A stretch of DNA of 64,000 nucleotides from contig JANPER010000176.1 in assembly GCA_031423015.1 (NCBI GenBank), positions 1 through 64,000 of the forward strand, given 5' to 3'. A program made the position numbers and the translations under genes. The notes under the pieces were generated by a model, which saw only the letters and a list, made by a program, of their open reading frames with translations, was not told the DNA's origin and did no database searches. The DNA is from DATGPD01 sp031423015 (GTDB lineage Bacteria > Planctomycetota > UBA1135 > UBA2386). The number at the start of each line of letters is the position of its first letter. Within the stretch, counting starts at the first letter, position 1. Positions 1-9,124 of this stretch are shown in pieces.

Positions 1-315
1 AGCCTCGTGGGGCGCCCTTCTCGGGATCTGTGTTTTGCACCCAGCATCCGATAGAGAGGGGCGCCTGTTTTGTACAGTACGATATTACCGTATGCCGCGT
101 GCGGGCTCATCCGGCTTGCTCAATACGGGATCCACACCCCCTCTAAGTCAAAGACCAGGGGATGGTCAGCTGCGGGCGGTCAGGCGTCAACCCCCATGCA
201 AAGCCCACGGCGTCAGCGCGTGCTGTGCTCGCCACTCGCGACCGCAAGCCGTTCCCTCGTGTTCGTGGGCACTCCAGTCGTTGACGCGCCGCGTCGCGCG
301 TGGGATGACTTCGCC
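1..315. other. Left-edge stretch without a recognisable gene
   Basis: I see no protein family in any frame here. An open frame continuous with the next gene runs upstream from its ATG, but its translation is arginine/serine-rich and lacks a signal peptide until position 316. The stretch therefore probably holds the promoter and leader of the secreted-protein gene. No clear -35/-10 pair or hairpin was found. Confidence 0.4.
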
Positions 316-2550
316 ATGCGGCCCACTCTCGCCACCCTCGCGCTCCTTCTCTGTCCTCCCCTGCTCGCCCAAAGCAACGCCGTGCCCGGCATGGATGTTC
401 GGGTCTACGAGGTGACCGACCTCGCCGCCTACGGTCGGCGCGGCGCGGCGTACCCCAACGGCGAAGCCGGCTTCGTGCTCGGCCACTCGTTTTGCAACGC
501 CGGCACGGTCAACATCCCGTGGGTCGCCAGCTCAGGCGGCGTCATGATCGACACCTACCCCAAGATCGCGTTCCTGCTAGCGCGCGAGAGCGGTGGGCGC
601 ATGGTGCAGGTCTCGGGCAAGAGCTTCCTCAAGCACTCGACGACACCGTACAACTTCAGCAGCGGCCCGTGCGCGCCGTGCAACAACACCGGCGGGCAGT
701 TCATGTTCATCGGCTGCTCCGACACCTACAGCAGCGGCATCAACAGCAACCAGTTGAGCCTCGCGCCCACCACCGAGGTTGATCCGTGGCTCGGCACGTG
801 GAACTCGCAGGGCACCTACTTCGACCGCGGCGACCCGTCGGTCGGCGGCGGGGCAGCGACGGACCGCGTCAAGTCGCTCAACTCGAGCATGGTGTCGGCC
901 TTCGACACCGTGAAGAACCGCCTCGAAGTGCGCGAGAGCGAGCTCACGGTGCCCGGCAGCTTCTTTGGCCAGGTGCAGTTGGTGATCCAGGGCGAGCCGG
1001 TGGCCAACCGCGGCAACAACCAGCAGTCGCGCCCGATGAGCTTCAGCTGGAACGGCTCTGCCTGGAGCGCATCGGCGAGCGGCAGCTCGACCAACGGCGC
1101 GGTGCTGACGCGCTGGCCGGGCGCGACCTCCGATCTCGGTGGCAATGGCAATGACGACGGCCGGTTCATGGTGGCGGTCAAGGTCACCGGGCCGGTCAGC
1201 GGCGTGTGGCACTACGAGTTCGCGGTGCACAACCTCGACAACGCGCGCGGCGGCGCGACGCTGCGGCTGCCAGTCGCAGCCTCGGCCGTGGTGACCAACG
1301 CCGGCTTCCGCGACATCGATGCCACCGCCGGCAACGACTGGGCCTTCGCGCGCACCGCCACGGAGATCACGTTCACCGGGCCGGCCAACAACCCGCTCGA
1401 TTGGAACACGCTCTACAACTTCTGGTTCGATTGCACGATCGGCCCGTCGCTCGGAACCGTGCTGGTCGATCAATCGCGCGCCGGCCCGGGCATGGCCGCG
1501 GTCAGCGTCACCAGCCAGGTGCCGAGCGGCATCCCCACCGCCACCGTGACCAGCGTCGGCCAGGGGTGCGGCAACTGCGCCAGTTCGTTCTACGAGTTCT
1601 TCACGCCGGCCACGGCGTTCGACCTGTCGAACCGAGGCATGACGTTGTCGCTGAACAACAACGCGTACACGGTCGGCAACGCAACCAGCGCCTATGTGCC
1701 GCCGACGGGCACGCCGCTCGTGCTCGGCGACGACGCGGAAGCCGTGGTGACGCTGCCGTTCGCGCTGGCGTACCCCGGCGGCTCGACCACGCAGATTCGC
1801 GTGTGCTCGAACGGCTTCATCTCGCCCGCGGCCAGCAACGGCACCACGTTCACGCCGACGGTCGCCGAGTTCCTGTCCGGGCAGCCGCGCTGGGCGGCGG
1901 CGTGGCACGATCTCAATCCGGCTACCGGTGGCCAGGTGCTGGTCGATGCGAGCGCCGGCGTGGTGCGCGTCACCTGGCTCAACGTCAACAACTTCAGCGG
2001 CGGCGGCATGGCCACGTTCCAGTACCAGTTCCTGCCGAACGGCACCGTGCACATCCTCTGGCAAGCGATGAACCCGGCCGGCAACGACTATGTCGTCGGT
2101 TGGACGCCAGGCGCGAACTCCACCGATCCGGGCGGCCGTGACCTGTCGGCGACCCTGGCCAACGGGTTCAGCCTGTGCGCCGGCAACTTCGTTGGCCTCA
2201 GCCTGACCGCCAGCGCGCGGCCGGTGCTCGGCACCACCGTCACGCTCACCACCTCGAGCATCCCAGCCGGCTCGTCGCTCGGCCTGATGTTGCTCGGCTT
2301 CACGCAGGCGATCCCGCCGGTCAACCTCACATCGATCGGCATGCCCGGGTGCGAGGCGCACGTGCTCGACGGCGTCAATCTCTTGTTCGTGCCGTCGTCC
2401 GCGTCGTTCCCGATGCAGCTGGCGATCCCCAGCCAGCAGACCCTCACCGGTCTGCGCGTGATCGCGCAGTCGTTCACCTACAGCCCGCCGCTCACCCCGC
2501 TCGGGTTGATCGCGGCAAACGGCTTGGTGATGGTCCTCGGCCCGCAGTGA
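316..2550 (+). CDS. Large secreted protein of unknown function (744 aa), planctomycete type
   Basis: I chose the ATG at 316 because it gives a clean Sec signal peptide (MRPTLATLALLLCPPLLAQ, cleavage after AQ). The frame is open upstream but the added residues do not look like protein. The mature chain is rich in Gly, Asn, Thr and aromatic residues, with paired Cys-X2-Cys segments such as CAPCNN and CGNCAS, and no catalytic motif that I recognise. It is a paralogue of the gene at 29367: both carry the run IGC(S/T)DTY, then a short stretch, then (V/I)DPW.G.W.S.G..FDRG. The last ~100 residues resemble the C-terminal domain found on other exported proteins in this window. Location is probably the periplasm or cell surface. 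It converges on the sigma-factor fusion gene. Function unknown. Confidence 0.85.
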   Translation: MRPTLATLALLLCPPLLAQSNAVPGMDVRVYEVTDLAAYGRRGAAYPNGEAGFVLGHSFCNAGTVNIPWVASSGGVMIDTYPKIAFLLARESGGRMVQVSGKSFLKHSTTPYNFSSGPCAPCNNTGGQFMFIGCSDTYSSGINSNQLSLAPTTEVDPWLGTWNSQGTYFDRGDPSVGGGAATDRVKSLNSSMVSAFDTVKNRLEVRESELTVPGSFFGQVQLVIQGEPVANRGNNQQSRPMSFSWNGSAWSASASGSSTNGAVLTRWPGATSDLGGNGNDDGRFMVAVKVTGPVSGVWHYEFAVHNLDNARGGATLRLPVAASAVVTNAGFRDIDATAGNDWAFARTATEITFTGPANNPLDWNTLYNFWFDCTIGPSLGTVLVDQSRAGPGMAAVSVTSQVPSGIPTATVTSVGQGCGNCASSFYEFFTPATAFDLSNRGMTLSLNNNAYTVGNATSAYVPPTGTPLVLGDDAEAVVTLPFALAYPGGSTTQIRVCSNGFISPAASNGTTFTPTVAEFLSGQPRWAAAWHDLNPATGGQVLVDASAGVVRVTWLNVNNFSGGGMATFQYQFLPNGTVHILWQAMNPAGNDYVVGWTPGANSTDPGGRDLSATLANGFSLCAGNFVGLSLTASARPVLGTTVTLTTSSIPAGSSLGLMLLGFTQAIPPVNLTSIGMPGCEAHVLDGVNLLFVPSSASFPMQLAIPSQQTLTGLRVIAQSFTYSPPLTPLGLIAANGLVMVLGPQ

Positions 2551-2604
2551 TGGCTGGGGCGGCGGACTGCTCCGTCGCCCCGTGGTGCCGAGCACCTCGT
2601 CGGC

Positions 2605-5337
2605 TCAGCGCTCGAGCTGCAAGACCAGATCGCGCGCTCCGGCGATGACCCCTTCGATCGTGGCTTGCACGAACTGTTTGTCGGGATGGCTGGTGTGGAC
2701 GCTGCCCACGAAGTCAGGGGCGACGAACAGCTCGAAGCGGCCCTCGTCGTCGGTCGCGTGGTTCTTCGACATGAACGCGGTCTCGCGCGTCAACTGCGCG
2801 CGCACGCGCGTCCGGACCGGCGTGCCCTTGGCGTCGACGACGCGCCCTGAGATCGTGAGCGCAGGCACCAGCCGCAGCGCGAGGTCCTCGGTCCCGGCGG
2901 CGACGTCGTACACCGGCGACAGCGCATAGCCGGGCGGACACTCGAAGGCCGAAACGATGTAGCGGTCGCCGCCCAAGCCGTCGATGCGGAACGAGCCGTC
3001 GGCCGCTGCCCTCACCGTCTCGTGCGCATGCGACTTGGTGTCGCACGCCGTCAGCCTCAGCTTGCGCACCGCGTCGGCCGGCAGATCGGGCGGCAGCTCC
3101 ACGCGGCCGGCGATGGCCTGCGCCCGCTTGACGGTTGCCTCGACGTCCGCGAGGACTTCGCCATCCACGATGACCAACGGCCCGGTCTTCACCGGCAAGC
3201 AGCCCGACGCCACAACGGTGATCTCGTACGTCCCTCCGGCGAGGCCCGCGAACCGGAACGCTCCGTCGGTTGCCGTCTGCCGCTCCACGGGCGCGAAGTT
3301 CCTGATCTGCAGCGACGACGGGCCGACATCCAGGGTGACCGGTGCGGCCAAGTGAGCGAACGCCGTGGCACAGTCGGTGTTGGCGCCCTGGATCGTCACC
3401 TGAGCGTTGGCTACCCACGCGCCACGCTCGTCGCGAACGCGGCCCTCGACGCCTGCGCCGGGCAGCAACGTGATGTCGCCAAGGTGGAGAACAGCACCAT
3501 CGGTCGATCCGCGCGGCAAGTCGTAGACCCGCATGCCAGCGCCCGGCGCACGCAGCATGAGTTGGCAGGCGCCGCGCAGCCCGTTCACTTCGAAGTGACC
3601 GCTCGGCTGGATGTCACCACGGCACCAGTGGGTGTGCATGCGGTTGTTGGTGAGCCAGCTCGCCGCCGCGGCCACGTAGGCCCCGGACGGAGGCTGACCG
3701 TCGGCACCGAGCAGGCGGCCGCGCACGGAGGCACCGCGCCGCAGGGCGATCTCGACCATCGGCTCGGACACGTCGCTCGGCACCTGCTGCAAGTCGGCTG
3801 CGTATCCCGGCGCGCGCACGTGCAGCTCCGCGCCGGTGCGCGCGATGCCAGCCAACACGAATCGACCGTCGACGGCGCTGCGCGCGGTCCGCGCCGACGC
3901 GAAGGTCCAGTCGTCGCTGACTTCGGCGCCAGCGATCGGCAGTCCGGTGACGGCATCGGTGATCCGGCCGGTCGCCGCGCGGCCGGGTTCGAGATCGATC
4001 TCCACGTGCGTGAGTTGTCCGACGACGAGATCGACCTCACGCCATTGCTCGGTGTGCCGAGGCGATCGGATCTGCACGAACACCGGGACAGCGGGAAGGT
4101 CGTTGCACTCGAACGCGCCCGCCTTCGCGGTCGTCGTCGTCGCCAGCAACGACCCGCGGCGCTCCGCGATTTCCAAGGGGATGCCCTCGAGCGGCGTGCT
4201 CTTCGCCCGCACCACACCACGCAAGGTGACTCCACGCGAGAGCGTCACGCTCACCTGCGCGCCGCCCGTGCACTTCAGTAGCTGGCGCGGCGCGAACCCC
4301 GCACTCTGCACCGCCAACCGATGCAGACGCGCGCGGCGTACCGCAAAGCGGAACCCACCGTCGGCATCGGTCAGCGCCGTGCCCAGCTCCTCGACGCGCG
4401 CGCTGTACTCGACATCGAGACAACCGAACTCGTCGGCGTCGCTGTGCGACAGCGCGACCGTCGCGCCCGCGATCGGGGCACCGCCATCGGCGGCGACGAC
4501 GCGACCAGACAGTACCTCCGGGTCGCACGCGGCCGCGGCGATCGCCGGCGGCTCGACCGCGGCGCGCACCGCGTTCAGCAGTGTCGGCGGCGGCGCAGCC
4601 GCCGACGCGACGGCGACCTCGGCCACCTCAGGGCTCGGCGTGCCGGACGCTGCCGGCGTGTTCGCCCCGCGCGACAGCACGAAGAAGAGACCCGCGGCCG
4701 CGATGGCGGCGGCGGCGATGGCAATCGGCTTGAGGCTCATGACGATGGTCGTGGCGGCGATGGCTGACGTTGGGCGAATGCCGAGACTCACGAGCCCGGC
4801 CCACGCCGCGCGTTGGCCGTACTGCCCGTCGAGCCGTTGGCGCAAGAGAACAAGCCCGCGCTTCACGCGCGTGCGCGCGGTCTCCAGCGGCACGCGCGTG
4901 CGCCGCGCGACCTCATCGGCGGACAGCCCGTGCAGGAAGCGCAACACGATCGCGGCGCGGTACGGCTCGGACAGCGCCGACACCTCGGCGGCCAGGCGCT
5001 GATGCAGCTCGGCGGTCGCGGCGATCTCGTCGCTCCCCGGCACGGCCTCCGGGCGCGCGGCGGCGCCCTCGACCTTCGCGCGCTGCGCCTGCCGTCGCCC
5101 AAGCCGGCGCACGCGATGGCGCAACACGGTGTCGACCCACGCGCGCACGTTCGCCAGCCGCGACGGCCGCCGCGTCATCGCCATCAGCATCGCGTCCTGC
5201 ACCGCGTCGTCAGCCAGCGCCGCATCGCTCACCAGACAATGCGCCAGTCGGCGCAGGCGGCCGAGGTCGGTGCCGAGGTCATCGAGTGGGTCGTCGTGGG
5301 AGTCGGGCGGCACGGTGGGATTGGAGTCTGCCGACAC
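2605..5337 (-). CDS. ECF sigma factor fused through a membrane helix to extracytoplasmic Ig-like repeats (910 aa)
   Basis: Residues ~26-90 form a sigma-70 region 2 (LRRLAHCLVSDAALADDAVQ..) and residues ~112-170 a region 4 helix-turn-helix (LSADEVARRTRVPLETARTR). A single hydrophobic helix follows (~residues 204-222, IAIAAAAIAAAGLFFVL). After it come ~680 residues containing about seven carboxypeptidase-regulatory-like repeats recognisable by G(R/V)(V/I)...G.P..GA.V followed by G.F.. motifs. The expected topology is sigma domain inside and repeats outside. The start is a GTG at 5337. A second gene of the same architecture lies directly upstream on the same strand, 66 nt away. Inference: a one-protein surface sensor whose sigma domain is released by proteolysis or acts at the membrane. 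No anti-sigma gene is adjacent. Confidence 0.88.
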   Translation of the reverse strand: MSADSNPTVPPDSHDDPLDDLGTDLGRLRRLAHCLVSDAALADDAVQDAMLMAMTRRPSRLANVRAWVDTVLRHRVRRLGRRQAQRAKVEGAAARPEAVPGSDEIAATAELHQRLAAEVSALSEPYRAAIVLRFLHGLSADEVARRTRVPLETARTRVKRGLVLLRQRLDGQYGQRAAWAGLVSLGIRPTSAIAATTIVMSLKPIAIAAAAIAAAGLFFVLSRGANTPAASGTPSPEVAEVAVASAAAPPPTLLNAVRAAVEPPAIAAAACDPEVLSGRVVAADGGAPIAGATVALSHSDADEFGCLDVEYSARVEELGTALTDADGGFRFAVRRARLHRLAVQSAGFAPRQLLKCTGGAQVSVTLSRGVTLRGVVRAKSTPLEGIPLEIAERRGSLLATTTTAKAGAFECNDLPAVPVFVQIRSPRHTEQWREVDLVVGQLTHVEIDLEPGRAATGRITDAVTGLPIAGAEVSDDWTFASARTARSAVDGRFVLAGIARTGAELHVRAPGYAADLQQVPSDVSEPMVEIALRRGASVRGRLLGADGQPPSGAYVAAAASWLTNNRMHTHWCRGDIQPSGHFEVNGLRGACQLMLRAPGAGMRVYDLPRGSTDGAVLHLGDITLLPGAGVEGRVRDERGAWVANAQVTIQGANTDCATAFAHLAAPVTLDVGPSSLQIRNFAPVERQTATDGAFRFAGLAGGTYEITVVASGCLPVKTGPLVIVDGEVLADVEATVKRAQAIAGRVELPPDLPADAVRKLRLTACDTKSHAHETVRAAADGSFRIDGLGGDRYIVSAFECPPGYALSPVYDVAAGTEDLALRLVPALTISGRVVDAKGTPVRTRVRAQLTRETAFMSKNHATDDEGRFELFVAPDFVGSVHTSHPDKQFVQATIEGVIAGARDLVLQLER

Positions 5338-5403
5338 GAGTCCCGAGGCGCGCGGGATGGTTCACGATCTTCGTCGGCAGCGCCGTGCGCGCGTGGGCTC
5401 GGC

Positions 5404-8400
5404 CTATCGCAGATCGAACCCGCGCTCGATCGACACACCACGTCCAACGACCACATCCTCGGACCGCACCACGAGCTTGGTCCCGTCGGCGGCAATCTGC
5501 TCGACGTGGATCGTGTAGGTACCGGCCAGTAACCCGCCGAGCGAGAAGTGGCCGTCGCGGTCGGTACGGACGCCGCCGAGGTTCGACTCGGTCTCCTCGC
5601 CGCCCGACGCGTCGACTCGCCGCAGGGTCAACGTCACCAGGCCGTCGGCCACCGGAGTTCCACGATGAAAGGCAACGCCTTGGATGGTGGCCGGCGCAAG
5701 TTGGCTGACGTCGAGGTCGCCGAGCTCGCGGGTCGCACCGGCCTCGAGGTCGACGGCGGCCACGGGGGTCTCGATCAGCAACTCGGTCGAGGTCGATGCC
5801 TGCAGCGGTCGATCCCACTGCAACACCAACTCCCAGCGTCCGGGATCGAGGCCGGTGATCGCGAAGCGGCCGTCGGCGGCGATCGGGTAGCCAGTGTCGC
5901 GCGCGCCAGGGGAGCGCGTGATCGGTTGGCCAGGACGACGGACCGCCAGCCGCACGCAGGTGGCGTGGGGCACGGCCGGGGAACGACTGAAGCGCGCGAT
6001 CAGATCCGATGGCCGCAAGCGACCCCGGAGGCCGGCGCCATGTTCGACCACCACTTCGAAGGGCGCGTCGCTGAACGCTATCGCGCTGGCCCGGAACGGT
6101 CGATGGCTCGCGCCGGTGACGAGGATGCCGAGGTCGGTGGCGGGCAACGCGCAGCGGAGTTGAGCCTCGCCGTCCGCGTTCGTCGTCGCGGTGTCGACCA
6201 CGAAGGCCGTGGGCCACCGTTTCGACGAGCGCAACTGCATCGCGTCCCAGGCGTCATCGCGCGACCGTGCGAACACGTTCTCCGCCATCTCCTCGCCATG
6301 GTTCATCTGCACCAGGCGCACGATGCTGCCCCGCACGCGCGCGCCGTTGGTTGCGACGACGCGCACCGACACAGGCCGGCGCGGCGGGAGTCGCACGACC
6401 AACGGCTCGCCCGGCGGCCGGGGCAGGTCGAAGCTCAACTGCGGGCTCATCTCGTACTCGTCACCGTCGGGGGCGACGATCAGCGACAGGCGGCCCGTGG
6501 CTGGCAGCCCCGCGAGGTCGGTGCGGCCGTCGGCATGAGGTCCGAGCCGCCAGTGCTTCCCCAGATCGGAGCGCTGGAACATCGGATCCTCGGAGCCGCC
6601 GAAGTGCACCTTGAACCGAGTGACTGAGGTGCCGGTGTCGCTGGCCACGACGCGGAGCGGCAGCGTGTGTGCGTCGCGCTGCACGACGACCAGGTCCGCG
6701 GCGCCCCACACGGCGTGCAGGACGGCGACGCCGACCTTCGTGTCGGAACCGACAAAGCTCATGGTGAGGTGGTCGCCGTCCTCGGGCTTGCGGAACACCC
6801 GGAAGCTCCCTTCTGCCCGCGTGAACCCGCGATCGTCCGACCTTGCCAGCACCCGCACGTTGGCGATGCCGACTCCGCGCTCGTCGACGACGCGCCCGGC
6901 GATCGCGCGATCGGCGCCGAGCTTGCGCACCACGATGGTCGGCGCCGCAACGTCGGCGTCGTCGGGCACGCGGAAGCGGGCCGATGCCAAGATCTCGTAG
7001 CCCTGCGGTGCCTCCAGGATCACTTCGCCCGGATGCACCCGACTGTCCTCACGCATGGCCAGCAGACCGTAGGCATCGGTGCCGATGCCGGTCCAAGCGA
7101 CGCTGATTGCGCCGAGAGTCACGACGGGGTACTCGATCACGAACCACACGTCAGGCACGGGAAGGCCCGCGTCATCCACGACGCGCGCGCCGATGCGGGC
7201 CCCACGCAGCACGCGGATGTCGCCCAAGTCGAGCAGCCCCGGCCCGTTCACCTCGATCGTGCCGGTGACCGCGACGAACTCCTTGCCGTAGATCTCGATG
7301 TCGTGCCGCACTCCTTGCGCGAAGGGGAACGACAGCTCAAAGCGCCCGTCGCTGCCGCTCGGCGCCTCGCAGAGTCTTTTGGAGGAGTTTCCCCCGCCTC
7401 GCTCCTGCGGCGTGGCTGTGACCCAGATCGCGTGCGCGGTCTGTGGCGCGTCGTTCCACGCGGCGATCAAGCGGCCGCGCACGGTCGCGACATTCGCAGG
7501 TGCCACCGGTTGGGTGAGAAGTTCACGCCGCGCCTCGGTTTGATCGCTGGGGACCGCCACCGCGCTGGCCACCGGCGCTGACAGCGTCGGACCGGTCGCT
7601 TCCTCGACCGTCGCAAGCGTCGGTGTCGGGGCTGGACGTGGAACGATCTCGAGCCAAAGCAAGACCCCAACGGCGAGGGCGAGCACGCCCAAGATGACGT
7701 GTTTCATGGCGAGGATGCCTCCAGCGGTTGCAGCAACGAGTGTCGCGCCCGAAGCGGCCGCGCCGCTCGCGGCTACCGCGCCTGTTCCTACGGTCGCTTG
7801 CTCGAGCACACTGGCGCGCACCGCGGCGAGGCCGCGCCCTTCGACGGCGAGCAAACCCACCGGCACCACGAGTGCGCGCGGCAAGACCTCGCGCAGCAGC
7901 TCGAGCGCGCGCTTGATCTGCGTGCGCACGGTCGCCGGCGGCCGCCCGAGTGCTTGCGCGATCTGCACGCCGCCGAGGCCGTGCACCAGGTGCAGCAGCA
8001 GAACCTGGCGGTAGTGCGCCGGCAGCCCCTCGAGCCCGCGCGCGATGTGCTGCGCGGCCTCCTGTGCTTCAGCGGCGTCGACCGGGCTGGTGCTCGCGCC
8101 AGGCCCCGCCGCGTCGCCGAGCACCGGCGACGGCGCACGCCCTCGGCGCCGGATCACCACCTTGGCGCGGTTGGCGAGCACGCCGACCATCCACGGCATC
8201 AGGGGTCGCGACGCGTCGTAGTCGTCGGCGCGCTCGATCATCGCCACAAACGTGCTCTGCACGAGATCCTCAGCCTCGGCCCGATCCCCCACCAGGTGCA
8301 CCGCGATGAGCAACAGTTCCGACGCCGTGGCGTCGAAGATCGCCGCCAGGGAGCGCGGATCCCGCGTGGCGCGGAACGTGGCAAAGAGGTCTTCGAGGCG

Positions 8401-8451
8401 CGGGGCGGCCATGTGGTGATCTGTGCGCGAACGGCGCGAACGTTTCACCAT
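5404..8451 (-). CDS. Second ECF sigma factor/membrane helix/Ig-like repeat fusion (1015 aa)
   Basis: The domain order matches the neighbouring gene. Sigma-70 region 2 is at ~residues 35-100 (LVGDRAEAEDLVQSTF), region 4 at ~135-190 (LPAHYRQVLLLHLVHGLGGVQIAQALG), then an Ala/Gly-rich linker and a transmembrane helix at ~251-268 (VILGVLALAVGVLLWLEIV). Around 740 residues of carboxypeptidase-regulatory-like repeats follow (for example GRVVDERGVGIANVRV). The start is uncertain: ATG 8451 adds an Arg-rich tail, while ATG 8412 begins MAAPRLEDLF and fits ECF length better. Neither has a clear ribosome-binding site. The two fusions are diverged tandem copies and probably sense different surface signals. 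No separate anti-sigma factor is seen. Confidence 0.87.
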   Translation of the reverse strand: MVKRSRRSRTDHHMAAPRLEDLFATFRATRDPRSLAAIFDATASELLLIAVHLVGDRAEAEDLVQSTFVAMIERADDYDASRPLMPWMVGVLANRAKVVIRRRGRAPSPVLGDAAGPGASTSPVDAAEAQEAAQHIARGLEGLPAHYRQVLLLHLVHGLGGVQIAQALGRPPATVRTQIKRALELLREVLPRALVVPVGLLAVEGRGLAAVRASVLEQATVGTGAVAASGAAASGATLVAATAGGILAMKHVILGVLALAVGVLLWLEIVPRPAPTPTLATVEEATGPTLSAPVASAVAVPSDQTEARRELLTQPVAPANVATVRGRLIAAWNDAPQTAHAIWVTATPQERGGGNSSKRLCEAPSGSDGRFELSFPFAQGVRHDIEIYGKEFVAVTGTIEVNGPGLLDLGDIRVLRGARIGARVVDDAGLPVPDVWFVIEYPVVTLGAISVAWTGIGTDAYGLLAMREDSRVHPGEVILEAPQGYEILASARFRVPDDADVAAPTIVVRKLGADRAIAGRVVDERGVGIANVRVLARSDDRGFTRAEGSFRVFRKPEDGDHLTMSFVGSDTKVGVAVLHAVWGAADLVVVQRDAHTLPLRVVASDTGTSVTRFKVHFGGSEDPMFQRSDLGKHWRLGPHADGRTDLAGLPATGRLSLIVAPDGDEYEMSPQLSFDLPRPPGEPLVVRLPPRRPVSVRVVATNGARVRGSIVRLVQMNHGEEMAENVFARSRDDAWDAMQLRSSKRWPTAFVVDTATTNADGEAQLRCALPATDLGILVTGASHRPFRASAIAFSDAPFEVVVEHGAGLRGRLRPSDLIARFSRSPAVPHATCVRLAVRRPGQPITRSPGARDTGYPIAADGRFAITGLDPGRWELVLQWDRPLQASTSTELLIETPVAAVDLEAGATRELGDLDVSQLAPATIQGVAFHRGTPVADGLVTLTLRRVDASGGEETESNLGGVRTDRDGHFSLGGLLAGTYTIHVEQIAADGTKLVVRSEDVVVGRGVSIERGFDLR

Positions 8452-8481
8452 TCTGCACCGGCGCGTCGGTGCGGGCGGAAG

Positions 8482-8817
8482 CTACGCCAACACTTCCTCG
8501 TACATCGCCGGCGTGAACCCCACCACCACCGCATCGCCGACGAGCAGCGTCGGCGCGCGCAGGTTGCCGGTCGGACCGAGCACGAGCGTGTGCAACTCCT
8601 CCGCCGCGAGCGCGCCGAGCCGGTGCACGCTGTGCGTCTTGCCCTTGCCGACCAACAACCGCTTCCGGCCGGCGAACAGCTTGGCCAGGTCGCGCGGGCC
8701 GGCGGGTGCCTTGCGCGCGTCGCGCAGCTCGGCGATCTCGGCGTCGGCGAGGAGACCCCTCGCGCGTTCGCACGACGTTCAATTCTTGCGCAGGTACGCG
8801 AGGTCGATGGTGGTCAC
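8482..8817 (-). CDS. ArsC/Spx-family glutaredoxin-like selenoprotein with in-frame UGA (111 aa)
   Basis: Reading through the TGA at 8779-8781 joins LAYLRKN and TSCERARGLL into RKN-U-TSC-ERAR. This matches the KNCDTxKKAR active site of YffB/ArsC-like proteins, with Sec in place of the first Cys (a UxxC motif). The rest of the family fold follows: DARK, a GKGKT stretch, then NLRAPTLLVGDAVVVGF and a short C-terminal helix. Total length of 111 aa is normal for the family. Start is taken as GTG 8817; no ATG gives a better fit. A SECIS-like hairpin follows the TGA. Likely role: thiol/selenol redox chemistry in the cytoplasm. It lies downstream of a nucleotidyltransferase cassette, with a truncated copy upstream. 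A conventional annotation would split or miss this gene. Confidence 0.85.
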
Positions 8818-8862
8818 GTGAGCTTTGTCGAGGCGGGCCAGGCAGACGTCAAGCACGTGGCG
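8655..8862 (-). repeat. Direct repeat copy A (full selenoprotein gene side)
   Basis: This 208-nt stretch matches 9812-10019 without gaps and with about 14 mismatches counted by eye. It covers ~45 nt upstream of the selenoprotein start plus its first ~54 codons including the UGA and SECIS. Both copies point the same way and flank the nucleotidyltransferase cassette. Confidence 0.9.
8742..8778 (-). promoter_or_regulatory. SECIS-like hairpin for the ArsC-family selenoprotein
   Basis: On the transcript the structure begins one base after UGA. A lower stem CGUCG/CGACG (8777-8773 with 8746-8742) leads through a 9-nt bulge to an upper stem GCGAGG/CCUCGC (8763-8758 with 8752-8747). The apical loop is GGUCU (8757-8753), starting with G as bacterial SECIS loops do. 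The distance from UGA to the loop is 21 nt. It lies inside the coding sequence, as bacterial SECIS elements do. Confidence 0.75.
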
Positions 8863-8911
8863 ACACGCCGGCATGTGGATGCACCCCAAGGCAAGCGCCG
8901 CGAGCCACGCG

Positions 8912-9124
8912 CTACGACTCTCGATCGCTCGGCGGCCAAGGGCCCGGCTCCGACTCGGCCACGTGCTCGCCGACCGGACCGATGCGCTTGGCGGTGCGCA
9001 ACAGCAGCCAGACATCGTAGAGCTGCGCCATGATCTCGAGTCGGTGCTCCATCGCCGCGGACGACATGTCGAACGACACGCCGCGGCTTCGTTCCTTCGG
9101 GTCCGGGTCGGTGGGGTCGGTCAT
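8912..9124 (-). CDS. Small unknown protein, partner of the nucleotidyltransferase (70 aa)
   Basis: An acidic small protein with a central helix (AAMEHRLEIMAQLYDVWLLLRTAKRIG). No family recognised. Its ATG overlaps the nucleotidyltransferase stop (ATGA, 9121-9124), so the two are translationally coupled. That arrangement is common for two-component toxin-antitoxin or abortive-infection pairs. Role as the partner or antitoxin is inference from the coupling only. The selenoprotein gene follows 94 nt downstream. Confidence 0.6.
   Translation of the reverse strand: MTDPTDPDPKERSRGVSFDMSSAAMEHRLEIMAQLYDVWLLLRTAKRIGPVGEHVAESEPGPWPPSDRES

Noticed and set aside
577..2595. Long minus-strand open frame opposite the first secreted protein
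   Set aside because: The translation is Arg/His/Gly/Ala-rich with no domain or signal, as expected for the antisense of a high-GC gene. The plus strand has a signal peptide and paralogue.
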